Source: SHLJ01 sp041618535
GTDB lineage: Bacteria; Bacteroidota; Bacteroidia; Flavobacteriales; Flavobacteriaceae
Direction of reading: 5' to 3'
Assembly: GCA_041618535.1 (NCBI GenBank)
Contig: JBFKFP010000181.1
Span: 1 to 5,308 of the forward strand
DNA: 5,308 nt
Part shown: positions 1 to 4,239 of the stretch, in pieces
Layout of the letters: each line of letters opens with the position of its first letter
Position numbering within the stretch: position 1 is the stretch's first letter
Made by a program: the position numbers and the translations under genes
Notes under the pieces: model-generated
Seen by the model: only the letters and a program-made list of their open reading frames with translations
Database searches by the model: none
What the model was told of the DNA's origin: nothing

Positions 1-707
1 CGTATCAACGGAACAGCAACAAAACTCGATTCCCTTGCTAACCAATCCGGTGAAGCATTTGTAAAATCAGGAAGCTTTACAATTTTATCATCAAGTATCC
101 TGAAACCTTTTCCCGCAGTAAGCTCCCGGGATTCTTGTTCAGACTTGACAAGTACCCGTCCCTCAAAACATACCACTTCAAAAAATCCATTCCGGCTATT
201 GACATTGAACTGGGTACCGAGTACCTGGACCATTCCATGACTGGTCTTAACCCTGAATGTCTGACCCTTCTCCACCTTAAAAAAAGCCTCACCGTCTAAT
301 TTCAATGATCTGTCAGACATCCAAGTGCGTTCCTTGTATGAAATACGTGATTCCGAATTTAGTACTACCTCAGAGTTATCGGGAAGAATTACAGTCTTAT
401 TCTCAGCGATTTGAGTGCTTATAACCTCGCGGTTCAATAAGAAAAACCAGGACAGGAAAACACCAAGAACGAGAACCGCTGCAAATTGTATAACCATTCT
501 CCTGTTAAGGCTTATGACCGGAACCTCTTTATCCATGTAACGGCCTTTAAAATCGTTCCAGCTATGCTCAGGATTGACTTCCAGTCCACTGATCTGAGAG
601 GAATAAAACCCTATTTTTCCCAACAGTTTGGCATTTTCAATACCCGTGAGATCCATATCCGGATATGGTTTATCAAATTGTTGTAATATGGATTTATTTT
701 CCTCCAT
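1..707 (-). CDS. FecR family anti-sigma factor, 5' part (C-terminus beyond window)
   Basis: A single-pass inner-membrane anti-sigma factor of the FecR family, which holds a FecI-type ECF sigma factor at the membrane and relays a periplasmic signal. The visible 235 residues begin MEENKSILQQF. A cytoplasmic part spans about residues 1-70, followed by one membrane segment at about 71-92 (MVIQFAAVLVLGVFLSWFFL) and a periplasmic FecR domain at about 100-190. The domain shows the family signatures VILPDNSEVVLNSES, LKLDGEAFFKVEKG, FRVKTSHGMVQVLGTQFNV and VVCFEGRVLV. The ATG at 707-705 is the only usable ATG, because an in-frame TAA lies seven codons upstream. The reading frame runs off the left edge, so the C-terminal region that usually contacts an outer-membrane transducer cannot be seen. 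It lies 55 bp downstream of the ECF sigma gene and probably shares its transcript, with an additional promoter in the gap. Confidence 0.94.
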   Translation of the reverse strand, partial: MEENKSILQQFDKPYPDMDLTGIENAKLLGKIGFYSSQISGLEVNPEHSWNDFKGRYMDKEVPVISLNRRMVIQFAAVLVLGVFLSWFFLLNREVISTQIAENKTVILPDNSEVVLNSESRISYKERTWMSDRSLKLDGEAFFKVEKGQTFRVKTSHGMVQVLGTQFNVNSRNGFFEVVCFEGRVLVKSEQESRELTAGKGFRILDDKIVKLPDFTNASPDWLARESSFVAVPLI

Positions 708-729
708 GTTATGGGTTTGCTGTGTTTAT

Positions 730-755
730 GACACCTTTATATTCAATTACCCTAC
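730..755 (-). promoter_or_regulatory. Putative ECF-sigma promoter in front of fecR
   Basis: Read on the minus strand, GTAGGGTA (755-748) is followed by exactly 15 bases and then GTC (732-730), ending 22 bases before the fecR ATG. The same arrangement with the same spacer occurs on the plus strand at 1407-1432. An A-rich stretch (roughly 756-778), overlapping the last sigma codons and the stop, precedes the -35-like half. The two-block layout fits an ECF promoter with a -35-like GGGTA block and a -10-like GTC block. I infer that the adjacent sigma factor is its reader. Start-site position and activity are not shown by the sequence. Confidence 0.6.
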
Positions 756-762
756 CCCTATT

Positions 763-1284
763 TTAGAATTTTTTAAAATCTTCCAGTTTTGTCTTTAAAG
801 TCCGGAGCGCAGCGGACATATGTTTTTCAACTGTCTTTACAGAAACATCGAGCATTTCGGCTATTTCACGATATTTTTTTCCTTCCACCCTGTTCAGAAG
901 GAAAACTTCACGCTGGTGCGGACTCAATTCTTCTATCGCTGCAAGCAACTGGGCTTTGAACTCCTCTTCGCGAATTACATATTCCGGATCCTTGTTGTCA
1001 ATATCCATGTAAGGAGCGGTTTTGGCATAATTCAGGACCACTTTCCGGTGACGCACCGTATTGAGAAACAAATTATTGATAGATGTGAACAGGTAGGATT
1101 TTGCCTTGTTATAATCTACGGAACCACAGTTCTCCCACAATTTGGTAAAGGCCTCCTGCACCAGGTCGGAAGACCCGGCTTTGTCGCCGCTTTTGAAATA
1201 AGCGAAGTTGGTAGCAGATTGAATATGGTCTTTGTAGAACCGACCAAAAGCCTGCTCTTCACAAAGATTTGGGTTTGTATCCAA
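763..1284 (-). CDS. FecI-like ECF RNA polymerase sigma factor
   Basis: A 173-residue sigma-70 family protein of the extracytoplasmic-function type, which directs RNA polymerase to a small set of promoters when released by its anti-sigma partner. Region 2 covers about residues 12-80 (SSDLVQEAFTKLWEN, then YLFTSINNLFLNTVRHRK). Region 4 covers about 112-163 (EELSPHQREVFLLNRVEG, then the helix-turn-helix KYREIAEMLDVSVKTVEKHM). Length and layout match the FecI-like sigma factors expanded in Bacteroidota. The start must be the TTG at 1284-1282: a TAA stop lies immediately upstream in frame, there is no ATG until residue 93, and the family N-terminus (LCEEQAFGRFYKDH) begins only a few residues in. 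The FecR-type anti-sigma gene follows after 55 bp. A TAnnTTTG box upstream suggests housekeeping transcription. Confidence 0.96.
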   Translation of the reverse strand: MDTNPNLCEEQAFGRFYKDHIQSATNFAYFKSGDKAGSSDLVQEAFTKLWENCGSVDYNKAKSYLFTSINNLFLNTVRHRKVVLNYAKTAPYMDIDNKDPEYVIREEEFKAQLLAAIEELSPHQREVFLLNRVEGKKYREIAEMLDVSVKTVEKHMSAALRTLKTKLEDFKKF

Positions 1285-1322
1285 TTATTGCTCGTTTATA
1301 TTAAAATACCTGACGTTAGCAA

Positions 1323-1330
1323 CAAAGATA
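1323..1330 (-). promoter_or_regulatory. Putative primary-sigma -7 box for the sigma/fecR operon
   Basis: On the minus strand the sequence reads TATCTTTG, a perfect match to the Bacteroidota -7 consensus TAnnTTTG. It lies 38 bases upstream of the TTG start of the ECF sigma gene, which would give a leader of roughly 30 bases. The -33 element is poor: about 19 bases upstream the minus strand reads GTTTTAT rather than a clear TTTG. A 9-bp inverted repeat (1347-1377) covers that -33 position. Confidence 0.55.
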
Positions 1331-1346
1331 GAAGAAAAATTTAATT

Positions 1347-1377
1347 ACATAAAACACTGTTTTAAAGGGTTTTATGT
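1347..1377. repeat. Inverted repeat in the divergent promoter region
   Basis: ACATAAAAC at 1347-1355 and its exact reverse complement GTTTTATGT at 1369-1377 are separated by 13 bases. Relative to the minus-strand -7 box at 1323-1330, the dyad covers about -33 and the region above it. It could be an operator for the sigma gene. The AT-rich context makes chance occurrence possible, and no regulator gene is identified. Confidence 0.35.
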
Positions 1378-1406
1378 GTTTTTCAATAAAAAAAATTAAA
1401 AATCCG

Positions 1407-1432
1407 GTAGGGTATTTCCTGTGCTGTTTGTC
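1407..1432 (+). promoter_or_regulatory. Putative ECF-sigma promoter in front of the repeat lipoprotein
   Basis: GTAGGGTA (1407-1414), 15 bases, then GTC (1430-1432), identical in both blocks and in spacing to the minus-strand copy before fecR. It is preceded by a very A-rich tract (1387-1402) resembling the one in front of the other copy. No TAnnTTTG box was found on the plus strand between here and the lipoprotein start. This favours control by the divergent ECF sigma factor rather than the primary sigma factor. The expected start site, about 1438-1441, would leave a leader of about 60 bases before the ATG at 1503. Confidence 0.6.
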
Positions 1433-1441
1433 TAACATACA

Positions 1442-1461
1442 GAAAGGCGAAATTGCCTTTT
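1442..1461 (+). other. Small hairpin in the lipoprotein mRNA leader
   Basis: AAAGGC (1443-1448) pairs with GCCTTT (1455-1460) across a six-base loop, and a G-U pair (1442/1461) can extend the stem. It would sit almost at the 5' end of a transcript from the proposed ECF promoter and is followed by an A/T-rich stretch without a clean U-run. It may be a 5' stabilising stem or a weak attenuator. It is too short to be certain. Confidence 0.3.
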
Positions 1462-1502
1462 AATTTAAAATTGAATTATTGAAAACCCAAAATTATTTAA
1501 TC

Positions 1503-2555
1503 ATGAAACGCTTTAAATTTTTATCTACTGTTATTTTAATTTTCACCCTTAGCATGTTTTCATGCCAGGATGAAATAGACAATGAAAATGGAAATAATCC
1601 GAATACCAATTCTGCCGATTCAACTACAGCTTCCAACCTGGAACGAACAGGAATGTATGATGGTTCTTTCGACGATTTCCTCGATGGTATTTCCTGTTCC
1701 TCAATACTATTTCCTGTCACAGCCACAGTTAATGGTACACAGGTCACTTTGATTTCAGAGGCTGATTATCAGCAAGTTCTTGATATCCTTGCTGAGTTTA
1801 ATACTGATGACGACCAAGTCGTTTTGCAGTTCCCCCTGACAGTGAGGCTGAGTAACTATTCTGAAGTAACTATTACCTCGCAGGGAGAATACGATGCCTT
1901 GATGGATGCCTGTCAGCAAGCGGAGAATATGGCGCAGGATGCTATTTCCTGTGTTGATATTGACTATCCGATCGTGATTTTAACTTACAGCCTCAACCTG
2001 GAGCAGACTGGAAGTGTGGTCATAAGTTCAGACCAGCAATTATATGAATTTATGAACAGTTTCAGTACTGATGAATTATTCGCTGTTGACTATCCTATCA
2101 CGGCCACGATCAATGATCAAACCTCAGTGACAATTGATAGTGATATAGACCTTCAGGCTCAAATAGATGACTGTCTGGAAACCGAACAGGCCATTGAGGA
2201 TGCTGAGAACCAGGCTAACAGCCTTGAAGAAATCCTTGTAGACGGCTTATTCCGGGTGGAATCCTTCGTGAATGCAGGTGTGGATACCGCCATAGATTAT
2301 GCTGAATATAGCATTGATTTTGCGAATGATCTAAGCTGCGTTGCCGAGAATATGATTGATCAGACTGCCCAGGACGTGCAGGGAACTTATGAGGTGAGCT
2401 CACAAATAGAAGTATATCTTCGTTTGACTTTCACCGGAAATGCAAGTTTTGAATTATTGAACCATAACTGGGAAGTTACCAGCTTCACCCAGGGGTCAAT
2501 TTCCCTCCGAAGTACAACAAATGCCGGGATTACATTGATCTTGTCCCAAATTTAA
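1503..2555 (+). CDS. Secreted lipoprotein with four internal half-repeats (unknown function)
   Basis: I do not recognise a named family. A lipoprotein signal peptide is clear: MKRFKF, a hydrophobic stretch, then Cys21, followed by QDEID, an acidic tail like the surface-export signal of Bacteroidota lipoproteins. After a low-complexity Asn/Ser/Thr linker (about 25-45), residues 63-224 form two tandem units, each opening with ISC (Cys65, Cys150) and closing with Cys137 or Cys224. Each unit holds two half-repeats of the pattern F/Y-P-I/V/L followed by a strand, V-T/V-I/L-x-S, and a short helix. Residues about 225-290 look helical. The last 60 residues look like beta strands (LRLTFTGNASFELL, NWEVTSFTQGSISLRS). 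The ATG at 1503 is preferred over a TTG at 1479 because it gives a normal lipoprotein signal. The gene is transcribed away from the ECF sigma gene behind a candidate ECF promoter. A binding or structural surface role is only a guess. Confidence 0.85.
   Translation: MKRFKFLSTVILIFTLSMFSCQDEIDNENGNNPNTNSADSTTASNLERTGMYDGSFDDFLDGISCSSILFPVTATVNGTQVTLISEADYQQVLDILAEFNTDDDQVVLQFPLTVRLSNYSEVTITSQGEYDALMDACQQAENMAQDAISCVDIDYPIVILTYSLNLEQTGSVVISSDQQLYEFMNSFSTDELFAVDYPITATINDQTSVTIDSDIDLQAQIDDCLETEQAIEDAENQANSLEEILVDGLFRVESFVNAGVDTAIDYAEYSIDFANDLSCVAENMIDQTAQDVQGTYEVSSQIEVYLRLTFTGNASFELLNHNWEVTSFTQGSISLRSTTNAGITLILSQI
1689..2174 (+). repeat. Tandem protein repeat region: two Cys-bracketed units
   Basis: Codons 63-137 (1689-1913) and 148-224 (1944-2174) encode two related units of about 75 residues. 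Each starts with Ile-Ser-Cys and ends with Asp-Ala-Cys or Asp-Asp-Cys. The four half-repeats begin at FPVTATVNG, FPLTVRLSN, YPIVILTYS and YPITATIND, and each leads to a VTLIS, VTITS, VVISS or VTIDS strand. The similarity is seen at protein level; apart from the shared ISC start, the DNA copies have diverged, so the duplication is old. Confidence 0.7.
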
Positions 2556-2605
2556 TATAGACTGAACAATGAGGTTATCCTCTGGTATGTTATGGTTAAC
2601 CTTAA

Positions 2606-2634
2606 GACTACCGGGTTTTCCCGGTAGTCATTTT
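2606..2634 (+). terminator. Strong hairpin between the two lipoprotein genes
   Basis: GACTACCGGG (2606-2615) pairs perfectly with CCCGGTAGTC (2620-2629) around a TTTT loop, followed by ATTTT and then A's. The 10-bp GC-containing stem is terminator-like, but the U-tract is short, so termination may be partial. It begins 50 bases after the repeat-lipoprotein stop and ends about 20 bases before the protease ATG. No independent promoter for the protease gene was recognised in the gap. Partial termination, or protection of the upstream mRNA's 3' end, would lower expression of the downstream genes. Confidence 0.65.
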
Positions 2635-2648
2635 AAAACAACCAAGAG

Positions 2649-3437
2649 ATGAAAAAGCTTATTAGATTATCATTGATTTTACTTTTGACCACGATGTCCT
2701 GTTCAACTGATGATATTAGTAACAATAGCGGCAGTCCAGGGAATAACGGTGGAAATAATGTAACAGATAACGCACAGCCCACCGGTGCCTCCGCAAATGA
2801 GTTCCTGAGCGATTCTCAATTCACCCAGATGACAATTGAAATAGTATCCGTACAGGGTTTTGAACCCACACAACAGGCGCTTTCTGAATTGCAGGATTTT
2901 TTACAAATGAGACTCCATAAACCTGGTGGAATAAACATTGAATCACGTTCCATTGCCTCTCCCGGAATTGACGCATATAATGTTCAGGACCTCATTTCTC
3001 TGGAGGAATCAAACAGGACACAGTATAATTCTGAAAATAAATTAGCCTTGTGGATCTATTTTGCCGACGGAGAATCTGCTGCCAACTCGAATAATGGAAT
3101 CGTATTAGGAACGGCTTACAGGAACACTTCCTTTGTGATCTTTGAAGAGACCATACATGGACTGAGCGATTCGGTATTCGAGCCTGACAGGGAAATTCTT
3201 GAGGCAACAGTAATCCTTCATGAAATGGGACACTTGCTTGGGCTGACAAATTTAGGCTCACCACCCCAATCTGAACATGAGGATCTTGATCACCCTAAAC
3301 ATTGTGATGTGGAAGAGTGCCTGATGTACTATGCAGCAGAAACTGACTCTGGCCTTTCAAGCCTGATAGGTCTGAGTTCACCTCCAGGCCTTGACTCCCA
3401 GTGCATCGCCGATCTGCAGGCGAATGGAGGTAAATAA
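2649..3437 (+). CDS. Lipoprotein zinc metalloprotease, archaemetzincin-like
   Basis: A predicted surface or periplasmic zinc protease. The signal peptide ends at Cys18 (TTMSC), followed by STDD and an Asn/Gly-rich linker (about 24-40). The catalytic motif is HEMGHLLGL at 191-199: His191 and His195 as zinc ligands, Glu192 as general base. Cys219-x4-Cys224-x-Met226 (HCDVEECLM) matches the C-x4-C-x-M part of the archaemetzincin signature, with Met226 as the likely Met-turn. The usual third ligand position right after the HExxHxxG core is Asn201. By alignment to the HC pair, His218 is the likely third ligand, after an insertion of about 17 residues (200-217) with further histidines at 210 and 215. 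The CxxC that ends the archaemetzincin motif is missing; only Cys252 is present. Similar proteins in flavobacteria are, as I recall, annotated as membrane metalloproteases. The substrate is unknown. The barrel gene follows after 33 bp, consistent with co-transcription. Confidence 0.82.
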   Translation: MKKLIRLSLILLLTTMSCSTDDISNNSGSPGNNGGNNVTDNAQPTGASANEFLSDSQFTQMTIEIVSVQGFEPTQQALSELQDFLQMRLHKPGGINIESRSIASPGIDAYNVQDLISLEESNRTQYNSENKLALWIYFADGESAANSNNGIVLGTAYRNTSFVIFEETIHGLSDSVFEPDREILEATVILHEMGHLLGLTNLGSPPQSEHEDLDHPKHCDVEECLMYYAAETDSGLSSLIGLSSPPGLDSQCIADLQANGGK

Positions 3438-3470
3438 ATGAAAAAATAAAACTTAAAAACGACAAAAATC

Positions 3471-4064
3471 ATGAAACCTGTAATACTTGCTTTATTAACA
3501 AGCCTGGCAATAATCTTCGGAACTCAAGCCCAGGATAATCGATCAACAACCCTATCAAACACGGGAATTAAAGGTGGTTATAACCTGGCTGCCGTTAGTT
3601 TTGACGGAGATGGAGAGACCGGTCAACGCCACGGATTTCATATCGGTGTTTATGGCGAGTCCTTTGTTACCGATTTCGCCGCCCTGCAATTGGAGCTTAC
3701 GTATTCGCAGCAGGGGTATGAAATCAAGGATAGTGGGGGAACCTTCACACAAAAACTAAATTATATCAACCTTCCATTGATGATAAAACTTTATCCTGAT
3801 GCGAACTTCTTTCTGGAGGTAGGACCACAAATTGGTCTGGCCATATCACATAAGGAGGAATTTGACAGTGGTTTTAACTTATTTGATACTTCTCAGGAAT
3901 TCAGCCCCAATAGCTTTGACTGGGGTGTTAACTTCGGAGGTGGCTTTAAAACCGAGTCTGGAGTATCCCTTGGGTTGCGTTATCATCTGGGACTCGGTGG
4001 GATTTATGATGAGGGCGATCCAAAGAACAGAGTCTGGCAATTTTCAATAGGATTTGATCTGTAG
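3471..4064 (+). CDS. Outer-membrane beta-barrel protein (PorT/OMP_b-brl type)
   Basis: A 197-residue exported protein with a Sec signal peptide (residues 1-20, probable cleavage GTQA|QDN). The mature part is a series of alternating-residue beta strands typical of small outer-membrane barrels of Bacteroidota: GIKGGYNLAAVSF (32-44), GFHIGVYGESF (55-65), ALQLELTYSQQGYEI (71-85), YINLPLMIKLY (98-108), FFLEVGPQIGLAI (113-125), WGVNFGGGFK (151-160), SLGLRYHLGL (166-175) and the closing strand WQFSIGFDL at the C-terminus. The strand pattern LNYINLPLMIKLYP followed by GPQIG is characteristic of the OMP_b-brl_2/PorT-like group. It begins 33 bp after the metalloprotease stop with no terminator between, so the two genes are probably one transcript. 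Whether it is a pore, an anchor for the lipoproteins or a signal transducer cannot be told from sequence. Confidence 0.88.
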   Translation: MKPVILALLTSLAIIFGTQAQDNRSTTLSNTGIKGGYNLAAVSFDGDGETGQRHGFHIGVYGESFVTDFAALQLELTYSQQGYEIKDSGGTFTQKLNYINLPLMIKLYPDANFFLEVGPQIGLAISHKEEFDSGFNLFDTSQEFSPNSFDWGVNFGGGFKTESGVSLGLRYHLGLGGIYDEGDPKNRVWQFSIGFDL

Positions 4065-4089
4065 GATTTCAACTTGCAATATGGTATAA

Positions 4090-4117
4090 AAAAGGCCGTC
4101 GCTAATGACGGCCTTTT
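4090..4117 (+). terminator. Rho-independent terminator after the barrel gene
   Basis: AAAAGGCCGTC (4090-4100) pairs perfectly with GACGGCCTTTT (4107-4117) around a six-base loop. The stem is GC-rich with an A-run on one side and a T-run on the other, so it can act in both directions. It ends the plus-strand envelope gene cluster 26 bases after its last stop codon. Confidence 0.9.
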
Positions 4118-4181
4118 ATGATTTTATGTTAGAAAGACTATAGAACTACGGTTGCCTGTTGAGGAACAATTAAAACCGGCT

Positions 4182-4210
4182 AAAAAAACGCCGGACAATA
4201 AAGTCCGGCG
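4182..4210 (-). terminator. Rho-independent terminator of gyrB
   Basis: On the minus strand CGCCGGAC (4210-4203) pairs with GTCCGGCG (4196-4189) around a six-base loop and is followed by seven T's (4188-4182). It sits 30 bases downstream of the gyrB stop. Its orientation and U-run fit gyrB rather than the plus-strand genes. Confidence 0.9.
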
Positions 4211-4239
4211 CCCATTAACAGCTAACTAATTATGTTGAA

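Noticed and set aside
77..292. A short minus-strand open frame overlapping fecR
   Set aside because: It is in a different frame from the FecR domain, which reads without interruption from 707 to the window edge.
486..686. A 66-codon plus-strand open frame
   Set aside because: It is antisense to the N-terminal and membrane part of FecR and has no independent support.
820..1344. A 174-codon plus-strand open frame opposite the sigma gene
   Set aside because: It is the antisense shadow of the ECF sigma gene, whose conserved regions 2 and 4 are unambiguous. The plus-strand translation has no recognisable domain or signal.
1479..1502. Upstream TTG start adding eight residues to the repeat lipoprotein
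   Set aside because: The ATG at 1503 gives a standard lipoprotein signal peptide (MKRFKF, hydrophobic core, Cys21). The extension would put extra polar residues in front of it.
1413..1952. TATTTCCTGT occurs three times (1413-1422, 1688-1697, 1943-1952), once inside the promoter spacer and twice in the lipoprotein gene
   Set aside because: The two coding copies both encode the repeated Ile-Ser-Cys start of the protein units. The promoter copy lies in the spacer that is not shared with the other promoter. Shared origin is possible but chance is adequate.
2571..2582. Small GAGG-TTAT-CCTC stem after the repeat lipoprotein
   Set aside because: A four-base-pair stem is too short to be distinguished from chance, and a much better hairpin lies just downstream.
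4118..4181. Spacer between the two convergent terminators examined for a small RNA or ORF
   Set aside because: No promoter-like box, start with reasonable coding, or further stable stem was seen.
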